This document shows positions 48,403-59,279 of a stretch of 64,000 bases of DNA, piece after piece; positions within the stretch are counted from its first letter, which is position 1; each line of letters starts with the position of its first letter. The DNA comes from Epiperipatus broadwayi (taxonomy: Eukaryota; Onychophora; Udeonychophora; Euonychophora; Peripatidae), in contig JAQFVV010012574.1 in assembly GCA_028023455.1 (NCBI GenBank), forward strand, positions 1,472,459 through 1,536,458. Reading direction: 5' to 3'. A program made the translations under genes and the position numbers. Under the pieces are notes generated by a model. It had not been told where the DNA came from. It saw only the letters and a list, made by a program, of their open reading frames with translations, and ran no database searches.

Positions 48403-50415
48403 TTACGTAGCCCATTTCTTCGAGATCTCGAAGCAAGTATCCTTTCTATTAATGGCATGGATGTTTCCATTGATGTAAAATGCCTCCTTTATTTTTCTTT
48501 TGTGATCATTTGATTCTGAGCACAATATTATGGGATTGGCGGGTGTGAAGTTGTGTCCAGATTGTTTAGCATGCTCCAAGAATACAGAGGACATGTTGCT
48601 GTTTTTCTGAGCTCTGTTAAATGTGTAAATATGTTGACCCAGTCTAGTATTGATTGTAGCTTTCGTTTCACCATAATATATAGCATGGCATCCAGCCTGA
48701 GGGCAGGCAATAGAGTACACCACGTGTGGGGTGAACGATCGATCAATGTGGTCTTTAGAGTTGTTAAGCAATCTATTAGAATTAGGTGGAGTTCTAACTG
48801 CTATGTTAAATTTATCGTTTAATGCTTTCATTAGTTTGTTAGATATTTTAGGAATGTAGGGGATTGTTATTCTAGGTAGATTGGTGCGAGGTACATTATT
48901 GTTTATTGTATTATTAAATTTTATGATTTTATTTTTAATAGCTTTGAATTTGAACCCTGCTGCTAATAGATCTTTAATATAGTTGTTTATGTTTTCTTTC
49001 CTGTCTGCTTCATATTTACATAAATAAAAGTTTCTAAACAAAAATGCATTAAGGCCAGCAAATTTATGCGATGCAGGTGAGTTAGAGTTAGGGTGGATAC
49101 AGCTGCAAATTTCAAATGGTTTAACAATCATTTTGTAATCTATTAAGTGGCGATTTCTCGATAAAGAGAGGTCGAGATATTTAAGTTCTTTATTATTTTC
49201 ATATGTGATGGTGAATGAAAGTTTGGTTAAGTTTTGTAAATCACGTAGTATATTTAAAGTATTATCTTTAGAGGTTATGATAAAGATATCGTCTACATAA
49301 CGAATATATGTAAAGTCTTGGTTGATATTGTGATATTTTGGAAGGATCGATAGCTCGTATTTATTTAAATATATGCTAGATAAAACACCACTGATAGGAA
49401 GGCCCATGGGCCATCCATCTTGCATTGTGTACCACTTGTTTTCAAAGAGTGTAAATATATGTGAATCAAGCCATGACAGGAAAGCAATAATGAATTTAAC
49501 TCTTTCACTAGGGCAATGTGCTCGCAGTAGCTCTTCGTGTACTATTTGGATAGATGCTTTTCGATTAATTGATCCGTATAGTTCCTTCACATCCATTGTA
49601 GCCATAATTGAAGTCTGAGAGATTTGAGTATTTTTGATTTTGGAGATGAATTGGAGAGACGAGTTTATCGTGTATGAGCCAAAATTAAGGTAATCTATAA
49701 GTAATTGATTGATTAATTTGGCTGCTTCAAAATAATGCACACCACCGAAATCCATCATCAATCTAAGTGGTTCGCCTGTTTTATGTAGTTTTAAATTGGC
49801 AAACATTCGGGGGGGTCTAGTGGCAGAAGGGTAAATCCTGTAATATTCGGATTTAGTAATCCCTTTATCCTTGAAAGTCCGAAGCACATTGTTAATAAAT
49901 TTATCTCGATCTAGTTTAATATTAAAAGAGTTATCATGCACCAACTTTAATATTTTAATTTGGTCGTGCATTTTATTTTTATAGTCTGTGTTATTTAGCA
50001 AAACAAAACGATTGCCTTTGTCTTCTTTGAGACAAGTAATATTGTGTGTTTTGAAATATTGTTTGGTATTTAATATACTTTTATTCCATGCTTTTCCTTC
50101 TTTATCAACCAAATTGTTATTTAATAGTTTAGATATATCGGTGATGATAGCATCTCTTTGTATATTGTTAATGAGACTCGCTTCGATGTCTGCTATTAGT
50201 TCGAGTTTAGGAGATCTCCAACTTCCTCCTACATATTTCAGTCCGAAGGATAAAATTTTCTTGATTTCATATGGTGGTGTAATTGAAGTTTTGTTAACGA
50301 ACGCGTCTGTATTAATCCTATGGCGATATTTGTTTTGCTTGATAGGCAAAAAATGTATTTTATTTTCAAATTTTGCTGTATGAAATCTCTCAATTTTATG
50401 CAGTTTATCTTGCAT
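48403..50415 (-). CDS. Penelope-like reverse transcriptase with C-terminal GIY-YIG endonuclease
   Basis: 670 open codons. The enzyme copies element RNA into DNA at a nick made by its own endonuclease. Visible blocks: KEDKGNRFVLLNN (about residue 130), FANLKLHKTGEPLR (about 205), MDVKELYGSI (about 273, first catalytic Asp), DGWPMGLPISGVL (about 335), RYVDDIFII (about 372, YVDD metal site), KELKYLDLSL (about 405). The C-terminal ~100 residues hold VVYSIACPQAGC, IYYGETKATINTRLGQH and a FLEHAKQSGH His region, the GIY-YIG nuclease with its Tyr pair, Arg and nearby Cys/His residues. All RT and nuclease key residues that I can check are present. The native start lies upstream; the readable protein continues to about 50688 past two stops. 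Confidence 0.95.
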   Translation of the reverse strand: MQDKLHKIERFHTAKFENKIHFLPIKQNKYRHRINTDAFVNKTSITPPYEIKKILSFGLKYVGGSWRSPKLELIADIEASLINNIQRDAIITDISKLLNNNLVDKEGKAWNKSILNTKQYFKTHNITCLKEDKGNRFVLLNNTDYKNKMHDQIKILKLVHDNSFNIKLDRDKFINNVLRTFKDKGITKSEYYRIYPSATRPPRMFANLKLHKTGEPLRLMMDFGGVHYFEAAKLINQLLIDYLNFGSYTINSSLQFISKIKNTQISQTSIMATMDVKELYGSINRKASIQIVHEELLRAHCPSERVKFIIAFLSWLDSHIFTLFENKWYTMQDGWPMGLPISGVLSSIYLNKYELSILPKYHNINQDFTYIRYVDDIFIITSKDNTLNILRDLQNLTKLSFTITYENNKELKYLDLSLSRNRHLIDYKMIVKPFEICSCIHPNSNSPASHKFAGLNAFLFRNFYLCKYEADRKENINNYIKDLLAAGFKFKAIKNKIIKFNNTINNNVPRTNLPRITIPYIPKISNKLMKALNDKFNIAVRTPPNSNRLLNNSKDHIDRSFTPHVVYSIACPQAGCHAIYYGETKATINTRLGQHIYTFNRAQKNSNMSSVFLEHAKQSGHNFTPANPIILCSESNDHKRKIKEAFYINGNIHAINRKDTCFEISKKWAT

Positions 50416-50688
50416 CCACTGGGGATTAAGTAGTTCGCAGTCATTTTATTCCATCTGATTGTTTGCTTTTGAAAGCATCTCTACATCCATATGTTATATG
50501 CCCAAAAGCTGTTTCTGCAATTCATTCTTAATTTTAAAATTATTGTATATTGTTCTATTGATTTTAACCACACAACAATTGGGCATAATATTATAATCTT
50601 TGCATTTAGAAAAGAACGAAAGTCTTTGCTCGTATTTAATCATCGAAATTCCGCAATGTAAGATCTGTTTTTCTTGACCTCTATTCAT
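50416..50688 (-). pseudogene. Penelope-like ORF, N-terminal part with two stops
   Basis: 64 open codons (50688-50494: EQRLSFFSKCKDYNIMPNC) end at a stop. The reading then continues HMDVEMLSKANNQME, a second stop, and NDCELLNPQWMQDKLHKIE into the long ORF. The continuity in one frame shows that a ~760-codon protein was interrupted by two nonsense changes, so this copy is probably defective although its catalytic part is open. Confidence 0.75.
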
Positions 50689-50691
50689 TAT

Positions 50692-50839
50692 GTAATAAAT
50701 ATAGCTATACTTCTCACTATATGTAAAATATATAATTGTTAATTAGAGAAGATATTAATTAGTATTAAAGTTTATCGGCTTAACGTTTTCGAGGATCCAT
50801 CCTCATATTCATAGCCCTTCATAAAATGTATAATAAAAA
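50692..50839 (-). repeat. Penelope-like element pLTR, upstream copy
   Basis: The counterpart of 48224-48371. On the minus strand its hairpin reads gaggat-gg-atcctc followed by gaaaacg, enclosed by ggct...agcc. It is expected to carry promoter function for the element. Confidence 0.9.
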
Positions 50840-50943
50840 TGAAAAAAAAATAAAAGTCGACCCTTTTGACGAAAGCAATTCCTTTTATGAGGGTGGGTGT
50901 TTCATGAAAAACCTCTTTATTTTTTTTTGCCCATGGGGGGGGT

Positions 50944-51515
50944 ATAATTGCCTGGGCTCATTTTTGCCGTGAAGAATGTGCCAGATATTTTGATGCAAAT
51001 CTGATGGTTGTTGATGTATTTGATTACAATGGGGATCCATTAGTCATTGAAATAGATGAGACATATTATTTCCATCCAAATACCACAGGGGGCCTGTACA
51101 AAGAGGTCATTGGGTCTTTGGTGGTATTGAAAGGGGATCAAGAAAGTGGTTCTTGACAGAAGTTCCAAATAGGATGGCTGTCACACTGGAGGCCCTCACC
51201 TAGCAACACAATTTACCAGATACACACATCATTTCAAATGGCTGGGCTGCATACAATAACATCAGCAGACTCAACAATGGTGTATTTATGCATTCGGTTG
51301 TCATCCATCATGATAACATCCTGTATCCTGAAGTTCAAGACATACATACCCAGAACATCAAAAATATGTGGATGAGAGGTAAGCTGAAATACCAATTTGG
51401 TACCAGCAGAGCTTTGTTTTCATCATACCTGCAAGAATTTGCCTTCCAGAGTAACCACAACACTACCACTATTTTCTCAAACTTCCAAGTTTGCATAGGG
51501 CACAATTATGCTTAA
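50944..51515 (+). pseudogene. Merlin transposase, DDE catalytic domain (mutated)
   Basis: Reads IAWAHFCREECARYFDANL, then LVIEIDETYYFHPNTTGG (first catalytic Asp kept in EIDE), GLYKEVIGSLVV, a frame change near 51150 and KWFLTEVPNRMA, one stop near 51200, LPDTHIISNGWAAYNNISRL (second catalytic position: Asn instead of Asp), then HTQNIKNMWMRGKLKY (third position: Lys instead of Glu) and FGTSRALFSSYLQEFAF. Two of three catalytic residues are replaced, so even without the insertion this copy is inactive. The family (IS1595/ISXO2 DDE fold) is clear from motif order. Confidence 0.9.
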
Positions 51516-51738
51516 AAATTTAAATGTTTTTTTTATCTTTTACATTTTAATAAATTTTAATCTAATTCTAATATAATTAGAAATCGAAAATAATAGGTCT
51601 AGTAATGTAAGTTTTTTATAGTATATATTTAAGATCTTCAAATAATTTTTATTACGAATACGTAATTCAGTCGTATACTCAGAAAATTACTTAATTGCCA
51701 CACTTCCATTTTATCTTTTTGTCTGTTTCTTCTTTCAG

Positions 51739-51806
51739 TTCTAATTTTAAAAAATAGAGGGCGAACATGATGGGCATGGCCATGACCGCTCAAGTAAACC
51801 TTTACC
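51739..51806 (-). repeat. Merlin right terminal inverted repeat
   Basis: The inverse of 47492-47559, ending gtaaacctttacc, followed immediately by TGGTCTTG. Confidence 0.93.
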
Positions 51807-51814
51807 TGGTCTTG

Positions 51815-53990
51815 CTAAAACTATTGTTTTAATTCTTTCACTTTCATTATTTTAATAAATATGTTATAATGTGCCAATGTTTCGAGACAATGAATAATTT
51901 ATTTAAGTAAACTTTTAAGAAGAGGTCAATATTAAAGCTCTGTCATAATATTTAACAATTCTGCTTAGCATAAATTGCTGCTTCAAAATCCTACTCCAAT
52001 AGATAACAACTGATTGCTAAGCACTCATTGTTATCATTGTGATAGTGGTATTATAGTTATTAAGATTTACATAACATATTATTAAAAAGTGTATTTTAAA
52101 TGTTGTTAAAAATGATTCTTTACATCTTTGAAAATTAAATTTACTTAATTAAGTAAAATAAACTATCAAATATTTAGCAATCACAAATAATTATAAGTAA
52201 TGAAGAGAAAAATTTCGTAGGTTACCATTAATTTTTACTTGGATTCTCTTCTCTATATTTCTGTGCATCATTTTTAGAAAATTAAAATTTTAATTTTCAA
52301 ACTGTACAGTTATATAAAAGTCCCTGAGAATGATTCTAATGTAAAATATTAAGCAATAACTAACTAAAAAAATAGATAACTAATGTAAAAACGTTACTAG
52401 ATTGCAAAATGTAATTCAAAAGTCAGTTATCAGATATTGCTAATAAATACAAGGAATTAGTCCTAGATTATTAAAATATTTAAGAACAAAAATTACATTA
52501 AATTTATAAAAAAAAAATTCACATAAAGGCTTTATAGGGTCATTAATTTATTGACAATAAACGTCATCAAAATTTGAACACGAAACATTTACTTCTATTA
52601 AAGCAAATTTCCTTTTCATGATACTGCAGGACAAAAAAAATGATTGTTTTTTTTTCTATGACAACAATATTAGATGGGGAATATTAATAAATTCGTTATA
52701 TTTGGCTGCACTAATTGATCACTACCTTTTATGCAACTACAAAGGGTTTTGTGCTAATTGTGGCACGTTCACGTGATACTCAAGACCTGGGTTTGAATCC
52801 AGTGTGAAACCCATTAACTTTTTCAGGTAATTGTTTAGCACTGACTGAAATAAAAAAAAGATGTAGACCCCCAAGCCTACTAGTGGAGAAAAAGCTATAT
52901 TGTTAAAAGCTTTCTTTTTATACAAACAAACTCATACAAATTGAATTTCTAGTGAAAACGCATTCATAAAAAAAGATATAAATTGAATGAAAATTAATAT
53001 AAATATAAAATGGAAACTAAGAGCTTTCAAAGGCATTAAATGTCCTTATAGTCATAGCATTAGAATGTTCATGATTGTATAAGTGTGATATATATATATA
53101 TAAGACAACAGAACTTTCACTTGTAATGATAAGCACTTCTGAAGTCAAAATATATACTTATACCTGAGACAAGATTAGATACATCTTGTTACAGAAGTAA
53201 CAAGATAGAGCTATTATTAAAATCTTTATTTGTTTGTTCCTAACACACTACCACTGTATTGAACTTCAGAGGGCAGCAAAGCAATATTAAATAACAATAG
53301 CAATGGTACTACAAAGAGAATATTATGCAAAATGATAGTTAAATGATACAATGTATTGAATAATAATGTTGCAGCTCTATATCATATTAAACTATTTGCC
53401 ACCACTTTCTCACTCATAGTTTGTGTTCATTCTGCACTTCTCGTGGCCATACATGTGAGCATAAGTAATCCATAGCTATCAAATGCTAATGTTAACAAAT
53501 TCTCAAAGTAGTTTGTATATATTGGACTGATGAATAATTGAATGGTTTACTGTTCATGAGAAATTCAAGCATCACCAATCAGAATCTATTTTCTTTTATT
53601 CTAGACAGTTAATGACTTGAATGAATGGCTTAATCAACTTAAGGTTTTTGATCCAAACTTTTTTTAATCAAACTACATAGGGCTGGTGTTACATCAATGA
53701 TTATTTAATTTTATGGTTCAATTATATACAAACTGAGTCAATTTTAATCTTACAGTAAAATAAGGGTTATGCAGCAAGGCAATATGTCACAAGATTATTT
53801 TTTTCTCAAAAGTCTATCATTAATTATTTATGCAATAAAAAATAATAAATAGCCATGTATAAATGAGGGTGGTCATTCTAACTCCCAAAAAAAATCAGAG
53901 AGAAAAAGCACTGCTCTAGAAATAAGTTGTGCAATGACTATACAAATCAACTAATGAACTACAAATATATCCATATGATGCATTTTTCTC
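51815..53990. other. AT-rich non-coding DNA
   Basis: No gene recognised apart from the weak tRNA-like segment at 52744. A T-run lies at about 52647 and a short (TA)n at about 53090. Confidence 0.5.
52744..52812 (+). repeat. tRNA-like segment (SINE head?)
   Basis: GGGTTTT at 52744 can pair with GAAACCC at 52806-52812 as a 7-bp acceptor-like stem. GTGC/GCAC forms a D-arm-like stem, and gggtttgaatcc is a good B box. The anticodon arm does not pair and the linker bases are missing, so a working tRNA is unlikely. Confidence 0.3.
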
Positions 53991-53999
53991 TTTGATATT

Positions 54000-54665
54000 T
54001 TAGTGTTGTCTTAATTTCTTCAACAGAAACTTTTCTTTCTGAAGTATATCAATATATAGTTCTCCAATATGTATTTATATTCTCTGCTATATCTTTCCAA
54101 TGGAAACAATTGATGTTGCACTTCTTTAAAATGTTCCTGAGCTAATGCTTATAACATAGGTGGTACATAACTTGACCATGAAATCCATGTTCACCATAAA
54201 AATAGCCTCGCATTGTTCATTCATTTTATATGTCAAGTGAAGATGTGATTTTATAATTATGGACTCATGCAGAAAATTGGAGTACATATTGGCCAGTTTT
54301 ATGATCTTGCCATCATATTCTTAAAATTTCAAGGAGCATCTTGAAATGAAGCTTTTCTAATGCTTTTTTTATATTGCACTGATAAGATGTCCAAGTTTCA
54401 CTTCCATACTACAAATTGTTCAAAAAGAGCTCTATATAGAGCAAACTTAGTTGCAATAGTTATCTTCCTGTAATGAAATTCAATCTTTTTAAGTTGTTAA
54501 AAGCAGCAGCAGGATATTGGAATCTTTGTTGTATTTCAATATCATCAATGTTCTCATTTCACACAAATAATTATTGATAAATAATCACCAATGATAATCG
54601 AAGTATTATTGTTGGTTTGTAGCATTCTATTGTTGATTGCTTTACCTGTTTTCAGGTTTTAAAAA
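54000..54665 (-). pseudogene. non-LTR retrotransposon, RT C-terminal remnant
   Basis: On the minus strand YGSETWT (about 54405) is followed by KALEKLHFKMLLEILRI, WQDHKTGQYVLQ, then near 54200-54000 YGEHGFHGQ, LRNILKKCNIN and a W-rich end. The order matches the tail (YG.ETWTLY...LE.FH...LR.IL.I.WQD) of Jockey/BovB-like LINE proteins. It differs from the RTE-like family at 3.3 and 27 kb, which lacks the LE.FH...WQD block. Multiple stops. Only the 3' part is present. Confidence 0.7.
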
Positions 54666-54669
54666 AACA

Positions 54670-56600
54670 ACTTACCTATATATGTTAACAGAAGATAAAT
54701 GTGAAATAAATAACAATGAAATGATGAGAAGGTAAAAGCTATACATGATATAAAATCAGACAATATTTAAAAGCTGAATTACTATATTTTTGAGGGAAAG
54801 GGTGTATAAGAGTCAGTTAATACGGTGTTAAATTTTTGTTGCATCTGAATTTATCTTAGTAACTCATCAAATCAAGTTAGATCAATCAGATATCAAAGAT
54901 GATTAAATTAATTAAATCTTTGAGGTTAATATTTACATCAGACAATTTTGATTTAAGACTGTGATATTTAATATAGCACTAAAACCATTATAAACTAAAT
55001 ATAAAGATTAAAATAGTAATGATTGTCTCCTGCCAAATAAATTGAATCTGAATATTTGCTTGATGTCACATCATGAAGCTACATTATAGTTCTTTTTACT
55101 TCAATAAATTATGAGATCCATCATTTTGTAATTTTTGCATTCATACTTATTACCCATTTCACTTACATTCACCATCAATGGTTTAGATTACTATAGACAA
55201 GGAAGTATTTCATTAAAATCACAGATCATTATTTTCAAGTGATTTACAATGATAAATTATCAGTTATCTCACAGCCAGTATAAATGGTTAAGTATTTATA
55301 AAAATATGGAACTAAATATCTTCAAATCTGCTTCTTGAAATTGGGTGATTACTCTATATTTTCCTCTATATATATTTTAGTTTCCAACAAAATAATTGAT
55401 CAAATTGTCACCTTCATCTGCTAACAAAAGTTTGCCTTCTTGAGTTTATGTAAAAAATTGGAAATAGATTAGTTCATGCCTTCCATTTTGCTGATTACAT
55501 AAGTGTTCACAAATGCAGAGAATAAGCTTAGCAAAATGTTAAATAGGATTGATATTTAAGGAAAGTTTCAGATAGAAATCAATTGCATTTAAGAGTTTAT
55601 AAAAAGTATGAGCAGATGCCATTAAACCAAAATAAAACCTTCACGATTACTACATTAAGATTCTTAATAAGCTCAGATTATTCTTGTTAAACATCATTAT
55701 ATTACTGAAGCAAACATGGCAAGATGAATTAATAATTTCCTGATTTATTTTATTTAATTGAAAATCTTGGATTATAAAAGCAATTCTTATAACCTGTTCA
55801 TTTTCACACCCACACAATGTGAGCAAGAATTTTCAAATTATAAACATCCGGTTTAAGCTTAATATTAGCAGAAATCTATGATCTACACATGTCTTTTTAC
55901 ACCTTTGTTTCCATCTTTCTTTCTAGTTTCAGAAAAGGTAAGTTTTATTTTTCTAGGATAAAAAACAAAATTTTTATGATAGTTTTTGTGATGAAGTAAA
56001 TTGAATTTTTTTGTTTTTCTCTTAGTTTTTTCATTAAGAGAAGTTTATTTGCCCTAAAAATTACATGGGAAAAAATACAAGTTTATACAGCTATAATTTT
56101 GGAATGAACGTTATTGGGGGCCGATGGTATTTATTTTTATATATTTTTTAATTATTTGAATTTATATTTGATAAAAAATATACAAAAAAATTATTATTGA
56201 AACTAACATATATACTGATCCAAAATAGCTCATGATTGTGTAAATTCATATCTTGAATAGATGAGACAAAGCTAAACAAATTTTGCAAATATTACGACCC
56301 AATTTAGATTTTTCTATAATGTCTAGTCTGGATTTTAATAATAAAAATAAGCAAATACTAAAAGTACAGATTTTAACAGTATATAAACTTTAGACCAATT
56401 ATACACTACTGCAATGTAAATTTCAGAGCTGCATATCAAATGCAAAGTGAGGTAGCAGTTCATGAAGCTATTATTAAATTTATAGTTATAGTAGCATGAA
56501 GCAATATAAAGATAGGATAAATAATACATCACACTGACTCTATACTAGTTTTTTACTTCACCTTTGAGTGGTAAGTTTAAATTGTGCTTTACACAAAAAA
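54670..56600. other. AT-rich non-coding DNA, nothing recognised
   Basis: No coding or RNA signature. A 65-codon minus-strand ORF near 56335-56532 has no domain. Confidence 0.5.
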
Positions 56601-56624
56601 GTGAAGCTTAGTATTATTAGAAAA

Positions 56625-57010
56625 GAATTATACAGCCGAGTGCTTTCAGAGAATTTAAGTCTCCATATTCATAGCCTATTTTGGAAGTGTCAGCTTACAT
56701 TGAGGTTTTAAGTGAAATTTATTGTTTTCTTTCGTAAAGACCATTTCCTGGAGATTGCAAAGCACGATTCTTTTCAGTTTATTGCATAATTGTCATTTGC
56801 AATAAAGCATGCCTCCTTTATCTTTTATTTCATATCATTATGTTCAGTGCAGTGGGTTTGAACACGTGGCCTGTTATTCTTTGGTGCTCAAAGAATATGG
56901 ATTTGTTTTTAGTATTATTTAGAGCTCTCCTGTATAAATAAATACTAAGCTCCACTTTTTTGCATAAAGCGCAATTTAAAACTGACTCTAAACTACTAAC
57001 TTATGTACCT
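56625..57010 (-). pseudogene. second Penelope-like element, GIY-YIG end plus pLTR scrap
   Basis: The minus strand at about 56970-56780 reads ALCKKVELSIYLYRRALNNT and SIFFEHQRITGHVFKPTALN, aligning with the QH-YTFNRAQKNS...VFLEHAKQSGHNF end of the full element's nuclease. The EH...GH spacing is conserved. Downstream, 56640-56690 contains catattcatagcc and a gaatatgg-stem-gaaa hairpin like that of the pLTR at 48.3 and 50.8 kb. It is much more diverged, with stops, so an older insertion of a related lineage. Confidence 0.7.
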
Positions 57011-58403
57011 CAAGCTTAACTCTATAATGAATTTAGTATATTTCATTCACTTTTTATTTTATTTTGTATATAGTGACTATTTTAGTAGTAATTTTTAATA
57101 AATTACAAACAATATTGAAGTTCTTTATTATAATATTAAAATTATACTAATTATTGATCAATATTAACTACTTATTATAAGGAATAACATATTCATTGCA
57201 AACCCCTGTATGGAAATAGGAATGTATTTAATCTACAAAGTTTTCAAGTGATGGATTATCTTAGGTATTATTATATACCAATTTTTTTTTTTTTAATTTT
57301 GATGAATTATCAGAAATATTAACTTTTATTTTTTTTATTACTTTGAATATCAATAACTACTTTTTCCAGCCTAATTACATTCTTTGATGTTTTATGTTTC
57401 AAACAATATATATTATGTCATTTTTGAGTAATATAAACTTAAGTTATGATACAATTTGTAGCTTAACATAATTTTTTAAATATTCAATATGGCTGCTTTG
57501 CAAGTGAAGAGGTATTAAACTACTTTTCTACATTTATTTTATCCAAAGAAAAATAAAGTTTAGTTGAAATATCCATTAAATTATATCTTCTTTCTTCATT
57601 ATCTTTTTTTTTTTTCAAAACTAAATTCTTGCTTTTTATAAATCATAAAATCAAAAATTAAAATTGTGAAGTGTTATTAGAAACTTAGGATTATTAGTAA
57701 ATGTCTAAGTCACATTTAACTGCACCTTTGATAGTGACTACAAAAAGATTTTTGAAGTTCAACTCGATAGCTAGTTATTATTGCATCAATAAACCTACAT
57801 GGATTTTCAGTAGTGAGATCATATGGTGTCATATATTTTTTGCAAATTTTATATCAGACAAGAAAATCATTCTGATTATATATTTTATCTCAGCGAATAT
57901 AAAAGTGGAGTAAAACATATTTAAGTGTGCAGCAAATGTACCAGAAAACATTTTGATTTAGTTTCGTGGTTAGATCCATAAAAATTACTAAGTTGTTTAT
58001 AATAACTTTTTTTTTTTCAAGTATTAAGGTTTTATAAGTTCAATGAAAAATGAATAGGTGCTTGGTCTTTTTTAAATGAGAACGTGCATGCATAAGGGAA
58101 ATTAGTGTGAATCAAGGAGTTGAGCAGTTGAGAGAAGAAAAATGGAGATTAGCAAAAACAGAATTCAGGACTCGAGAATTTATAAGTGGTTTAATAATAG
58201 AACTTAGTGTGGTTGTATAAAAATATTTTTTTAATATGCTACACGTTCATTTCTCTTTGCATGCACTTCAGATTACTCTGAAAATCATGATTAAAGTATC
58301 TAGCATGTGGGATGTTTTGATGATATAGTCTGTTGTTGGTCAAGGTATTGCCTACAAAATAGTCTTGGCCTCTTTTAAAAAAAAAACCCTGCAATAAGTT
58401 CAA
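57011..58403. other. AT-rich non-coding DNA, nothing recognised
   Basis: A 70-codon ORF at 57701-57913 has no recognisable domain. Confidence 0.5.
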
Positions 58404-58417
58404 TTGAGATGAAAGTT

Positions 58418-58776
58418 AAACCACTAAACATCACATGATCACCATCTCTTATACTAGCACATAATTGTTATTAACCAAGGCAAAACTCTCCATATAGTAG
58501 TGCCACCCTGTGCCAACCAGAGTAATCAATGGATGTCAGAAGGCTTGTGCATAAAATCCCTATCTAGTGCCTACTCATCCAATATCCCCAGACTAGTTTC
58601 TGGCCTTCGTCAGTGAGGAGCCTTGAATCTGAGAGCACTGCACCTAGATCTTAGGAGATAGCCAGAAACTAGTCTGGGGATATTGGATGAGTAGGCACTA
58701 GATAGGGATTTTATGCACAAGCCTTCTGGCATCCATTGATTACACTGGTTAGCACTACTGTATGGAGAGTTTTGCC
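58418..58776. repeat. fold-back repeat family A, copy 5, with 14-bp target duplication
   Basis: The least diverged copy. The left arm (about 58475-58605) and right arm (about 58655-58776) are nearly perfect inverted complements: gactagtttctggc, ccctatctagtgcctactc and aatcaatggatg each return inverted. The element is flanked on both sides by TTGAGATGAAAGTT (58404-58417 and 58777-58790), a perfect 14-bp direct repeat. A 14-bp duplication fits target-primed reverse transcription better than a cut-and-paste transposase, although some DNA transposons do make long duplications. Confidence 0.82.
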
Positions 58777-58790
58777 TTGAGATGAAAGTT

Positions 58791-59250
58791 CTGTGAATAT
58801 GCCTGTACTATCTATATGAAGGAATCCAGATAGTGACCCAAAGTGATAAAATTCTGAAGTTCGATGACCTGGTCCATTAATATAGAATAATGGACTGTAG
58901 GGACCCCATAAAATATCTGGTGGCTTATAAATTATTGCAAAATCTGTAGTATATTATATGATTACTATTAATATTCTTTTTAGTAATTTTTTATGAAATG
59001 TATTTTGGTTATTATACATTATAACAGATATTGTGTTAATAATGAATCATCAGATAATAGGGTTTTTTCCACTGCCAATTATTTGTCAAAGTTATTTTTA
59101 GATATATATTTCTCAAGGAATGATTGCTATTTATTCAGAGTATTTGCAATTTTATGATGCTTATTATTTATTTTTTCTCCTTTTACTGATTAATTAAATC
59201 AATTTTGATATTAATATAATACAAAACATCTAGTTGAGTGCCATTATTAT
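58791..59250. other. AT-rich non-coding DNA
   Basis: Nothing recognised. Confidence 0.5.
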
Positions 59251-59279
59251 TAAGTGTCTCATTTCATAATTAATGTCAG

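Larger units (their letters stand above)
48224..50943 (-). mobile_element. Penelope-like element with GIY-YIG endonuclease, inserted in Merlin
   Basis: A minus-strand element with one long RT/endonuclease ORF flanked by ~148-bp direct repeats (48224-48371 and 50692-50839), the pseudo-LTR (pLTR) arrangement typical of Penelope-like elements. The two copies differ at only a few sites, so the insertion is relatively recent compared with the Merlin host. About 100 bp beyond the right repeat (50840-50943) has no match in Merlin and probably belongs to this element, which often carries partial tandem ends. The exact borders and target duplication are not resolved. Confidence 0.9.
47492..51806 (+). 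mobile_element. Merlin DNA transposon (complete ends, interrupted)
   Basis: Imperfect 68-bp terminal inverted repeats lie at 47492-47559 and 51739-51806; the innermost 25 bp or so (gccctctattttttaaaat...) are identical. An 8-bp duplication TGGTCTTG flanks it at 47484-47491 and 51807-51814. Merlin elements (eukaryotic relatives of IS1016/IS1595) make 8-9 bp duplications. The transposase is of the ISXO2/IS1595 type and is split by a Penelope-like element between about 48226 and 50943. Removing that leaves about 1.6 kb, in the normal Merlin range. The duplication and long TIRs are seen directly, so borders are firm. Confidence 0.93.

Noticed and set aside
49988-50383. 131-codon plus-strand ORF
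   Set aside because: It is antisense to the Penelope-like RT ORF, whose motifs are unambiguous.
50740-50835. Calling the pLTR hairpin a hammerhead ribozyme
   Set aside because: The CTGATGA core is absent in all three copies, so I report it only as a conserved hairpin.
53525-53580. CTGATGA...GAAA as another hammerhead
   Set aside because: The spacing is long, and no stem II or CCAA/TTGG closure is seen.
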